Source: Ilumatobacteraceae bacterium (GTDB lineage Bacteria > Actinomycetota > Acidimicrobiia > Acidimicrobiales > Ilumatobacteraceae). Taken from it: 51,907 nucleotides of DNA. The position numbers and the translations under genes were made by a program. The notes beneath the pieces are model-generated. The model made no database searches and was not told the origin of the DNA. It saw only the letters and a list, made by a program, of their open reading frames with translations. The stretch spans positions 1 through 51,907 of the forward strand of contig JALHOG010000033.1 of NCBI GenBank assembly GCA_022843125.1, read 5' to 3'. Positions 43,308 to 51,013 of the stretch are shown in pieces; within the stretch, counting starts at the first letter, position 1; each line of letters starts with the position of its first letter.

Positions 43308-43766
43308 TCAGCCCCCGAGCATGGCGCGCCACTCGGGCACGTCAGGGGCGTCGGGCTCCCACGCCCGGATGTAGGCGACGACCGACCTGATCTGCTCGGA
43401 CGTCAGCGGACCGCCGTGATCGAGCGAGTACGCGTTCATCTGGGTGCCGGGAATGCCGACCGCGATCAGCGTGCCGGCCTGCGCGTCGGTGGCCGATTGG
43501 AGGAACTGCTTCGAGTTCAGCGCCGGGCCGATCGCACCCTCGCCGTTCACCCCGTGGCACGAGCTGCAGCTCGTCTGCCAGACCGAACCGCCCTCGGCGG
43601 CGAGCGCGACCGCTTGCGCCTCGCGCGCCTCGGTGCGCGCCGACGGCTCGTACCACCGGTAGAAGGGGAACACCGCGGCCATCAGCGCGAGCAGCACCAC
43701 GCCGACGAGCATCCAGCGGTTGGTCGAGGCCTCGAGTTCCTCGTCGGTCTGGTACGAGTACGGCAT
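43308..43766 (-). CDS. Membrane-anchored monoheme cytochrome c
   Basis: 152 residues. One membrane segment (about 18-36) follows a short cytoplasmic N-terminus, then a c-type domain with the heme site TSCSSCHGVNGEG (residues 67-71) and a likely Met ligand in GTQMNAYSLDHGG (about 113). It ends IRAWEPDAPDVPEWRAMLGG. The start ATG at 43766 overlaps the Rieske stop by 1 base. It probably carries electrons from the Rieske protein to the oxidase. Confidence 0.9.
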   Translation of the reverse strand: MPYSYQTDEELEASTNRWMLVGVVLLALMAAVFPFYRWYEPSARTEAREAQAVALAAEGGSVWQTSCSSCHGVNGEGAIGPALNSKQFLQSATDAQAGTLIAVGIPGTQMNAYSLDHGGPLTSEQIRSVVAYIRAWEPDAPDVPEWRAMLGG

Positions 43767-44269
43767 CAGTGGGCCTCCGTGGCGCACGACGGACCGCGGG
43801 GCGGTTCGTCGATCGATTCCGACCCCGGCGCGGCTCCTTCGTCGACGGTCCCGGTGTCGATGTACACGAGGCCGTCGGCGCCCACCTCGACCGGATGGCG
43901 GTCCATCCCGCGCGGCGCCGGCCCGGACCGGTACTCACCGACCCGGTTGAAGGTGGTGCCGTGGCAGGGGCACTCGAACTGACCCGACGAGTCGCAGTAC
44001 GGCACCTTGCAGCCGAGGTGAGTGCACGTCTGGGACAGTGCGATGAGCTCGCCGTCGAGCCGCGTGAGATACGAACGAGCGGCGCTGACTTCGATCACCG
44101 AGTCGTCGGGCACCGCGTCGGCCGCGATCGTCCGAACCTTGCCGCCGAACCCCTTCGCCTCGCCGGGGCGGAGCAGATCCCACGAGGTCCAGGCGCCTGC
44201 CGCTGCAACGAGACCGAGCCCGGCCTGCCACATGCGGGCGAGGAACTGACGACGCTTCAGTAGCTTCAC
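43766..44269 (-). CDS. Rieske 2Fe-2S subunit of bc-type complex
   Basis: 167 residues from a GTG that overlaps the cytochrome b stop as GTGA. The N-terminus KLLKRRQFLARMW with a membrane helix resembles a Tat-type signal or anchor (only one Arg pair, so Tat use is unsure). The cluster ligands are CTHLGC (82-87) and CPCHG (100-104). It takes electrons from quinol in the bc complex. An ATG at 44284 in the upstream gene is less likely as start. Confidence 0.92.
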   Translation of the reverse strand: MKLLKRRQFLARMWQAGLGLVAAAGAWTSWDLLRPGEAKGFGGKVRTIAADAVPDDSVIEVSAARSYLTRLDGELIALSQTCTHLGCKVPYCDSSGQFECPCHGTTFNRVGEYRSGPAPRGMDRHPVEVGADGLVYIDTGTVDEGAAPGSESIDEPPRGPSCATEAH

Positions 44270-44850
44270 AGCACACCGTGCCATTCTTCCCAGGGCCAGA
44301 CCCAGCCCCAGTTGGGGCCGCGGAACATGAAGCCGATCAGTGTCAGGATGATCCAGATCACCATGAACGTCGTGAACGTCACGACGGCGACCTTGCGGTG
44401 ACGGAGCTGCACGAACCGGCTGCGATCGATGTACGGCAACGCGACCAGGCCGATCACGATCGCCCCGGGCACGAGGATGCCGGCGACGGTCGGATGGAAC
44501 AGCGACAGCAGCTCCTGGAGGGCGACGAAGTACCACGGCGCCTTCTCCGGGTTCGGGGTCACCTGCGGATTGGCGATGCTCTGCAGCGGTGCATCGAACA
44601 GCACCGAGATGACCATGACCACGAGGAGCGTCGCCATCGCCGCGACGCCGTGCCGAACGAGGAGATGCGGCCACACCATCACCGTGTCGTCTCGGTCGAT
44701 CACCTTGCGTTCGCCTGCCGCGGGCTTACCGGGCACCACACCGAGGACACGTTTGCCGTCGACCGAGCGGGGGCGAGCGCTGAGCTCGACCGGGACACCG
44801 TTCGACTCCCCAGCGGCGTCGCCGCCGGTTCGCTGCACCGTGTCACTCAT
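44266..44850 (-). CDS. Cytochrome b C-terminal subunit (subunit IV-like)
   Basis: 194 residues. After a soluble N-terminus of about 60 residues come three membrane segments. Family features include ANPQVTPNPEKAPWYFVALQ and ELLSLFHPTVAGILVPG, with the Pro-Glu-x-x-x-Tyr-like quinol-site region seen as NPEKAPWYF. It is the PetD-like part of a split cytochrome b. Start and stop overlap neighbours by 8 and 4 bp. Confidence 0.9.
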   Translation of the reverse strand: MSDTVQRTGGDAAGESNGVPVELSARPRSVDGKRVLGVVPGKPAAGERKVIDRDDTVMVWPHLLVRHGVAAMATLLVVMVISVLFDAPLQSIANPQVTPNPEKAPWYFVALQELLSLFHPTVAGILVPGAIVIGLVALPYIDRSRFVQLRHRKVAVVTFTTFMVIWIILTLIGFMFRGPNWGWVWPWEEWHGVL

Positions 44851-45643
44851 CGCCGTCCTCCGCCTGCTGGTCGAACATCGCGTCCTTGCGCCAACGCCAC
44901 AGGTGGATCATCAGCACCATGACCATCACCGACGGCAGCACGGCGACGTGGAGCACGTAGAACCGCAGCAGCGTCGACGAGTCGACCGTCGGCCCGCCGA
45001 GCAACATCTCCTTCACCGGCTCGCCGATGATCGGCACGTACGACGCCATCTCGGTGCCGACGGTGACCGCCCAGAACGCCAGCTGATCCCAGGGCAACAG
45101 GTAGCCGGTGAACGACATCAACAGCGTGAGCACGAGGAGCATCACGCCGATCACCCAGTTGAACTCGCGAGGTGCCTTGTACGCGCCGCGGTAGAAGACA
45201 CGTGCCATGTGGGCGGCGACGGCGAGCACCATCAGGTGCGCCGACCAGCGGTGCACGTTGCGCACGTACTGTCCGAACGGCACCTCATTCTGGATCGTCT
45301 GGATGTTCGTGTACGCGTTGGCCGGGGACGGCACGTAGAAGAACATGAGGTAGACCCCCGACGCGACGAGGCTGCCGAGCAGCACCATCGAGATCACCCC
45401 GAGGTACCACGAGTACCGGAAGTGCAGCTCCTTGCGGCGGATCTTGACGGGGTAGATGTGGAGGAGGAAGTTCGACCAGTGCCCCGCGGCGCGGTCGCGA
45501 GGCGTGATGCGGCGCGGTGACCGGAAGATCGACCGCCCGACCGGCGTCTCGCGGACGCGCTCGTACACGCGGTCGATCGGATCGCCAGCCGGATCGTCAG
45601 CGCGATCCTCCGTACGTTCCTCGTCGTGCTCGGTGATGCTCAT
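44843..45643 (-). CDS. Cytochrome b N-terminal subunit (b6-like)
   Basis: 266 residues with four membrane helices. Heme ligands are visible as two His pairs: HRWSAHLMVLAVAAHMARVF in helix B and FYVLHVAVLPSVMVMVLMIH in helix D, with the motif FTGYLLPWDQLAFWAVTVG between. It carries the two b hemes and, with the 44266-44850 product, the quinol sites. The ATG at 45643 overlaps the stop of the flavin/FeS oxidoreductase gene as ATGA. Confidence 0.93.
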   Translation of the reverse strand: MSITEHDEERTEDRADDPAGDPIDRVYERVRETPVGRSIFRSPRRITPRDRAAGHWSNFLLHIYPVKIRRKELHFRYSWYLGVISMVLLGSLVASGVYLMFFYVPSPANAYTNIQTIQNEVPFGQYVRNVHRWSAHLMVLAVAAHMARVFYRGAYKAPREFNWVIGVMLLVLTLLMSFTGYLLPWDQLAFWAVTVGTEMASYVPIIGEPVKEMLLGGPTVDSSTLLRFYVLHVAVLPSVMVMVLMIHLWRWRKDAMFDQQAEDGDE

Positions 45644-47457
45644 ACGGGGACTCCGACTCCTTTCCACATGGCCATCGAGAGCGCGTCGGGCGGGCAGCGC
45701 TCGATGCAGAGGGCGCAGCGGATGCAGCGCTCCTCGTCGAGCAGCAGCACCGTGCCGCCCGGGGAGCCGGGGTCGAGCTCCTCGGACGGGACGAGCGAGA
45801 TGACGTCGACCGGGCACACGTCGGCGCACAGTGCGCACAGGACGCACTTGTCGACGTCGAGCACGATGTTGGCGAAGCAGCGCAGGCAGCGCGCCGCCTC
45901 GCAGCGCGCCTGCTGTTCGGTGAAGCCCAGCTCGACCTCGGCGAGCCCGATCCGACGACCGGTCTCCAACGTCGGCACGTCGACCCGGGCGACCTGGTCG
46001 TAGGGGTCGGTGAGCCGGTGGAACTGGGTGAGCTTCACCATCGTCGCGGGCGCCGCCGGCACGGCGTCGCCGCCGAACGACCGGTGGATGTCTGCGGCCG
46101 CACGGCGCCCGTCGGCGATCGCGTCGATCAGCGTGCGTGGGCCCTTCGCCGCGTCGCCACCGGCCCAGAGGCCGGGCACCGTGGTCCGACCCGAGTCGTT
46201 CTCGATCTGGATCGTGCGGCGCGGGCTGATCTCGGGTGCTGCGTCGCCGAGCGCGTCGAGGTCGATCGCCTGACCGATCGCGAGGATGACCGTGTTGGCG
46301 TCGAAGACGCGCCGATCGTCCTGGTCGAAGACGGGCGCGAACCGGCGCGACTCGTCGAACACGGACACGACGCCGACCGTCTCGATGCCGGTGACGCGGC
46401 CGTCAACCTCGACGATCCGGGCCGGCCCGCGGCGCGGAACGAAGCTGATGCCCTCGTGCTCGGCCTCCTCGACCTCGAAGTCGTGGGCAGGCATCTCGTC
46501 ACGCGACTCGAGCGAGATCACGGTCACGTCGCGGGCACCGGCGCGGGCCGCCGTGCGGGCGACGTCGATCGCTGCGGTCATGTTGGGTGCCGCGCTCGCC
46601 TGATCGCCATCGGAGCCCGAGTAGTCGGACGCGCGTAGCGCCGTACGTGCGGCGTCCATCGCGACGTCGCCGCCGCCGATCACGACCACACGCTCGCCCA
46701 CGTCGACGGCGAAGCCGCGATTCATGTTGATGAGGAACTCGATCGCCTTGAACACGCCGTCGGCTCCGGCGCCCTCGATGTCGAGCCCGCGGCCGAGCGT
46801 GGCACCGATGCCGAGGAACACGGCGTCGTTGCGATCCATCAGCTCGGCGAGAGTGATGTCGACGCCGAGGCGCGTCGCGTAGTGCACCTCGACGCCCAGG
46901 CCGACGATCGCGTCGATGTCGGCAGCGAGGACGCTGCGGTCGAGGCGGTACTCGGGGATGCCGAGCCACATCGCGCCCCCGAGCTTGTCGGTGGCCTCGT
47001 ACACCGAGACCTGGTACCCGTTGCGGCGCAGATCGTGGGCGCACGCCATACCGGCGGGGCCTCCCCCGACGATCGCGACGCGCTCGGGGCGTTCGACCGT
47101 CGGGGGTGCTGCGACCCGGCGCCAGACCGGGCTGTCGGCGCCATCCGATCCGTCGGCACCGGTGCGCTCCGGGCCGAACTGCTCGGTCACGAACCGCTTG
47201 AGCGCCCGTATCGCGATCGGTCGGTCGATCGCACCGCGCCGGCACGCGTCCTCGCACGGCGCCGCGCACACCCGGCCGCACACCGAGGCGAACGGGTTGG
47301 GCATGCGCGCCGTGAGATACGCGAGCTCGTCGTCACCGTCGGCGATGGCCGCGACGTACATCCCGGCGTTGGTGTGCACGGGGCACGCCGCGAGGCACGG
47401 GATGTTGGTGTCGTAGTACTCGAGCTCGGTGGGCAGGTTGGATGCGAGCGAATTCAT
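45640..47457 (-). CDS. FAD/NAD(P)H oxidoreductase with 4Fe-4S clusters, GltD-like, in bc operon
   Basis: 605 residues. The N-terminal Fer4_20-type part has Cys in PCLAACP (20-26) and VCGRVCAAPCEDACRRG (59-75). The FAD site is VAIVGGGPAGMACAHDL (127-143) and the NAD(P)H site VVVIGGGDVAMDAA (257-270); GLWAGGDAAKGPRTLIDAIA closes the FAD fold. Two bacterial-ferredoxin motifs follow: CVLCALCADVCP (538-549) and CIRCALCIERCP (578-589). Such modules move electrons between NAD(P)H and iron-sulfur carriers. It lies between a cytochrome c gene and the cytochrome b gene, with 1 and 4 bp overlaps, so it is made with the bc complex. Soluble; no membrane segment seen. Confidence 0.9.
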   Translation of the reverse strand: MNSLASNLPTELEYYDTNIPCLAACPVHTNAGMYVAAIADGDDELAYLTARMPNPFASVCGRVCAAPCEDACRRGAIDRPIAIRALKRFVTEQFGPERTGADGSDGADSPVWRRVAAPPTVERPERVAIVGGGPAGMACAHDLRRNGYQVSVYEATDKLGGAMWLGIPEYRLDRSVLAADIDAIVGLGVEVHYATRLGVDITLAELMDRNDAVFLGIGATLGRGLDIEGAGADGVFKAIEFLINMNRGFAVDVGERVVVIGGGDVAMDAARTALRASDYSGSDGDQASAAPNMTAAIDVARTAARAGARDVTVISLESRDEMPAHDFEVEEAEHEGISFVPRRGPARIVEVDGRVTGIETVGVVSVFDESRRFAPVFDQDDRRVFDANTVILAIGQAIDLDALGDAAPEISPRRTIQIENDSGRTTVPGLWAGGDAAKGPRTLIDAIADGRRAAADIHRSFGGDAVPAAPATMVKLTQFHRLTDPYDQVARVDVPTLETGRRIGLAEVELGFTEQQARCEAARCLRCFANIVLDVDKCVLCALCADVCPVDVISLVPSEELDPGSPGGTVLLLDEERCIRCALCIERCPPDALSMAMWKGVGVPV

Positions 47458-48269
47458 CAGATGCGGCGCTCCCGGTGCGCGTACCAGAGCGCCCACAGAC
47501 CGGCCCCGAGCGCACCGAGCCAGACGCTGACGGCGATCAGGTCCTGGGCGATGCGCGGCAGCTGTTGCACGGTCTCGATCTCGAGCACCCGCGACGGGAT
47601 GATCGTGGTGCCGACGATCATGCCGACCACGATCACCGACGACTTGAGCCCGGCGTCGAACCACGTCAACTCCCGGCGATCGCCGGCAGCGATCACGCGG
47701 GGTCCGAGCACGAGCACACCGGCACCGGCCGCGATCAGGAACGCGACGAGGATCGTGTAGTCGGCGAGCAACGGCAGCTCGGTACCGGCGACCGGTCCGG
47801 TGTCGATGGTCGGGGCCGGCCCGCTCGGGGCGGCGAAGCCGGACTGGATGTAGGCGATCACGTTGACGATGTCGGCGTCGCTGAGCGCCGACTGCGCCGG
47901 CATCACCGCGTCGTAGACCTCACCGTTCACGGTGATCGGTCCGTCCAGACCGTTGCGGATCACGTTCTCGACGTACGCCGCGTCGGCGACGTTCGGGTTG
48001 TCCTTCAGCGGTGGGAACTGGCCGGCGATGCCGATCCCGCCGGCCTGGTGACAGGAGGCGCACACCGCGGTGTAGACCTCGGCACCTTCGATCAGCGTCT
48101 CGTCGCTCGGCCCGGCCTCGGCGGGTGCGTGCGTGAGCAAGAACGGGAACGCGGCAGTCGCGAACGCCACGGTCAGCAGCGGCAACCAGCGGGTCAACGA
48201 GCGCCCGGCCCTGGGGGTCGGCGCGTCGACATCGGCGGTGTGACGTGGCGGTATCGGTGACTTCGACAT
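47457..48269 (-). CDS. Multi-span membrane cytochrome c
   Basis: 270 residues. One N-terminal membrane segment (about 29-46) precedes a c-type domain with CASCH at 70-74 and a likely Met ligand in DAVMPAQSALSD. About three more hydrophobic segments follow (LVAFLIAAGAGVLVLGP, SSVIVVGMIVGTTIIP, AVSVWLGALGAGLWALWY). It is the first gene of the bc operon, starting with GAGGGAG four bases before the ATG. It could be the electron-accepting subunit of the complex. Confidence 0.88.
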   Translation of the reverse strand: MSKSPIPPRHTADVDAPTPRAGRSLTRWLPLLTVAFATAAFPFLLTHAPAEAGPSDETLIEGAEVYTAVCASCHQAGGIGIAGQFPPLKDNPNVADAAYVENVIRNGLDGPITVNGEVYDAVMPAQSALSDADIVNVIAYIQSGFAAPSGPAPTIDTGPVAGTELPLLADYTILVAFLIAAGAGVLVLGPRVIAAGDRRELTWFDAGLKSSVIVVGMIVGTTIIPSRVLEIETVQQLPRIAQDLIAVSVWLGALGAGLWALWYAHRERRI

Positions 48270-48337
48270 CGGACTCCCTCGCGAGGGCACTCCTGGCAGG
48301 ACGTCGCATTGTCCGCGCCACGCCGACCGATGAGACA

Positions 48338-48417
48338 GGGACGTTCGGCCCTGACTGGCGCGATCGGCCGGAAAAGGGACCTTGGTCCCACGGTCGAGCT
48401 TTTGGGACGTTCGTCCC
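48338..48417. promoter_or_regulatory. Three 14-bp palindromes GGGACnTTnGnCCC between respiratory operons
   Basis: Sites: GGGACGTTCGGCCC (48338-48351), GGGACCTTGGTCCC (48376-48389, perfect) and GGGACGTTCGTCCC (48404-48417). They lie in the 255-bp divergent region, 69 bp from the bc operon start and 107 bp from the oxidase operon start. The GGGAC-n4-GTCCC form resembles the core of boxes bound by DosR-like response regulators. Confidence 0.75.
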
Positions 48418-48524
48418 TACCTGCTCCGGTCGGGTGAGCAGTTCATTGGTGGCGGTCGTCGGACCGTGTCCGGAGACCGTGCCTGCGATCACCGTGCCGG
48501 GTGGAGATGGGAGACAGAGGAACA

Positions 48525-48692
48525 ATGTCGACGACCGAGGTGCAACACGACGATGGTGCCGACGGTGCGTTACCCGAGGAGCACTTCAAGCCGACGGGCA
48601 CGATCTTCGTGCTCGTGCTGTTCGTGGCGACGATCATCCTGCTCTGGGCATCGGTCTACGTGATCCTGCTCAGTCGGGGCGTCACGCTGTGA
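48525..48692 (+). CDS. Cytochrome c oxidase subunit IIa-like small membrane protein
   Basis: 55 residues: an acidic N-terminus, then HFKPTGTIFVLVLFVATIIL and a terminal LLSRGVTL. One membrane helix and the place directly before subunit II are typical of the IIa subunit of ba3-type oxidases. The ATG follows GAGG by four bases. Its stop overlaps the next GTG as GTGA. Confidence 0.75.
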   Translation: MSTTEVQHDDGADGALPEEHFKPTGTIFVLVLFVATIILLWASVYVILLSRGVTL

Positions 48693-49303
48693 GCGCCCCC
48701 GACACGCTCGAGCGCGAGCAGGAGCCTGCCGACGAGCACCTCACCATGGGCATCGACCCGTGGGAGAAGAACTGGATGCTGGTGTCGATCGTGCTGCTCG
48801 TCGTATTCGCCGCCGCGATCACCGTGGCCGGCTTCGCCGCCGGCTTCCAACTCCCCGGCGAGGAGTCCGAGGTCGATCCGCGGACCGTCGCCACCGAGGG
48901 CCCGTGGGCCGAGCCCGGGCTCCGCGAACTCGGCGAGGGCCGCTACGAGGCGTACATCCTGGCGCAGGCCTGGAGCTTCGCCCCGCGTGAGCTGGTCGTG
49001 CCGATCGGCGCCGAGGTCGACATCTACGTGACGTCGCCCGACCTGCAGCACGGCTTCAAGATCACCGACACCAACGTCAACATGCAGATCGTGCCCGGCC
49101 AGGTGTCGAAGCTCTCGTTCACGTTCGACGAGATCGGCGAGTTCCCGTACATCTGCACCGAGTACTGCGGTTCGGCGCATGCCGCGATGTTCGGCACCGT
49201 CAAGGTGGTCAGCCAGGCCGACTTCGACGCTGCCGAGAGCGGCGCCACCGACACGAGCGAAGCAACCGACACCAGCGAAGCAACAGCGGAGGCGCAGGGA
49301 TGA
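48689..49303 (+). CDS. ctaC: Cytochrome c oxidase subunit II (CuA), ba3 type
   Basis: 204 residues from a GTG start. One N-terminal membrane helix (about 33-55) anchors a cupredoxin domain. CuA ligands are present in SPDLQHGFKI (His) and ICTEYCGSAHAAMFG (Cys, Cys, His, Met). A Thr/Ser/Glu-rich tail with repeated ATDTSE ends the protein. The single membrane helix fits B-type (ba3-like) oxidases. The start overlaps the IIa-like gene and the stop overlaps subunit I, both by 4 bp. Confidence 0.92.
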   Translation: MSAPDTLEREQEPADEHLTMGIDPWEKNWMLVSIVLLVVFAAAITVAGFAAGFQLPGEESEVDPRTVATEGPWAEPGLRELGEGRYEAYILAQAWSFAPRELVVPIGAEVDIYVTSPDLQHGFKITDTNVNMQIVPGQVSKLSFTFDEIGEFPYICTEYCGSAHAAMFGTVKVVSQADFDAAESGATDTSEATDTSEATAEAQG

Positions 49304-50991
49304 CCATCACCGAACGGGCACCGTCCACCGTCGGCGGCTCCGGCTACGACCTCTCCCGGTTCGAGCGCCGCCTCATCGGCGTCCACCTCTTCGTCGCCAT
49401 CATCGCACTCGGGATCGGCTCGCTGATCGGCCCGCTGCAGACGTTCGAGTACTCGAACGTGAACCTCTACCAGTACCTCGAGCCCGTGCTGCAGAGCTAC
49501 TACCAGGGTCTGTCGCTCCACGGTGTCCTGAACGCGCTCGTGTGGACGACGTTCTTCATCGTCGGGTTCACGACCTTCACGACGATTCGCGGGCTGCGGC
49601 GCCCACTCCGGCATCCGAGGATCAACGTCGCCGGCTTCGCGGTGATGCTGATCGGTCTGCTGATGGCGGCGGTCCCGCTGCTGCTCGACCAGGCGACGGT
49701 GCTCTACACGTTCTATGCACCGCTCAAGGCGAGCTGGGCGTTCTACGTGGGCCTGACGCTCGTGGTGGTCGGGAGCTGGATCTCGGGGTTGGGCTTCTTC
49801 CTCACCCTGCACGCGTGGCGCAAGGACAACCCAGGGGTCCGTTCCCCGTTCATCGCGCTCGCCGGCGTCATCAACGCCGCGATGTGGCAGATCGCCACGA
49901 TCGGCATCGCGGTCCAGATGCTCACCATGCTGATCCCCTGGTCGCTCGGTCTGATCGACGCCACCGACCCGCAGCTGGCACGCACCTATTTCTGGTTCAC
50001 CGGCCATCCGCTCGTGTACTTCTGGCTGCTGCCGGCGTATGTGTCGTGGTACGGGATGCTGCCGAAGCAGGCGGGGGGCAAGCTGTTCTCCGATTCGCTC
50101 GCCCGCCTGTCGTTCTGGATGTTCCTGATCGTCTCGGTGCCGGTCGGCTTCCACCACCAGTTCGTCGATCCCGGCATCCCGCAGGTCTGGAAGTGGCTCC
50201 ACGCCGTGCTCACGTACGGCGTCTTCTTCCCGTCGCTCCTGACGGCGTTCACGGTGATCGCCTCGCTCGAGTACGCCGCCCGCCAGCGCGGCGGAACGGG
50301 CCTGATCGGCTGGGTGCGGGCGCTGCCGTGGGGTGACCCGTCGGTCACGACCCAGCTGCTGGCCGGCATCCTGTTCATGTTCGGTGGCATCAGCGGCCTC
50401 ACCAACGCCTCGTACAACCTCAACCTCGTCGTCCACAACACGGCGTGGGTGCCCGGCCACTTCCACCTCACGGTCGCCACCGCGGTGACGCTGTCGTTCA
50501 TCGGCATCACCTACTGGATGGTGCCGCACCTCTGCGGCACGCAGCTGTGGGGTCGACGGGTCGCCCTCGTCCAGGCGTGGACCTGGTTCGTCGGCATGGT
50601 GATCTTCTCGAACGCGATGCACATGCTCGGCCTGCTCGGCGCCCCCCGGCGCACGCCGCTCGGCGAGGCGCTGTACGTCCCCGACGAGTGGAACGGGCAC
50701 CTGCTGCGCGTGTCGATCGGCGGAGCGATCCTGCTCGTCTCGGTGATCCTCTACCTGGTCGTCATGTACAAGACGTTCCGCGCTCCGAAGGTCGAAGCGG
50801 CGCTGGTGCCCGAGGTGCCGATCGCCGAGTCGCTCCGCCATCCGCAGCTCACCCCCGTGTGGCTCGACCGGTTCAAGCCGTGGCTGATCGCCGCCGGGTT
50901 GCTCGTGGTGCTGTCGTACGGGCCGCAGCTCGTCGATCAGATCATGGACATGAGTCTCAACTCGCCGGGTCCCGACTTCAAGGTGTGGTGA
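49300..50991 (+). CDS. ctaD: Heme-copper oxidase subunit I, ba3-like (B family)
   Basis: 563 residues with about 13 membrane segments. Heme/copper ligands are visible: QGLSLHGVLNALVW (low-spin heme His), WFTGHPLVYFWLLPAYVSWY (CuB His and Tyr), GFHHQFVDP (CuB His pair) and VPGHFHLTVA (heme a3 and a His). HPLVYFWLLPAY, rather than HPEVYILILPGFG, is the B-family form. It reduces O2 to water and pumps protons. The operon comes with copper assembly genes at 30599-33490. Confidence 0.94.
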   Translation: MTITERAPSTVGGSGYDLSRFERRLIGVHLFVAIIALGIGSLIGPLQTFEYSNVNLYQYLEPVLQSYYQGLSLHGVLNALVWTTFFIVGFTTFTTIRGLRRPLRHPRINVAGFAVMLIGLLMAAVPLLLDQATVLYTFYAPLKASWAFYVGLTLVVVGSWISGLGFFLTLHAWRKDNPGVRSPFIALAGVINAAMWQIATIGIAVQMLTMLIPWSLGLIDATDPQLARTYFWFTGHPLVYFWLLPAYVSWYGMLPKQAGGKLFSDSLARLSFWMFLIVSVPVGFHHQFVDPGIPQVWKWLHAVLTYGVFFPSLLTAFTVIASLEYAARQRGGTGLIGWVRALPWGDPSVTTQLLAGILFMFGGISGLTNASYNLNLVVHNTAWVPGHFHLTVATAVTLSFIGITYWMVPHLCGTQLWGRRVALVQAWTWFVGMVIFSNAMHMLGLLGAPRRTPLGEALYVPDEWNGHLLRVSIGGAILLVSVILYLVVMYKTFRAPKVEAALVPEVPIAESLRHPQLTPVWLDRFKPWLIAAGLLVVLSYGPQLVDQIMDMSLNSPGPDFKVW

Positions 50992-51013
50992 TCGCGATGC
51001 GGGCCGGTGACGT

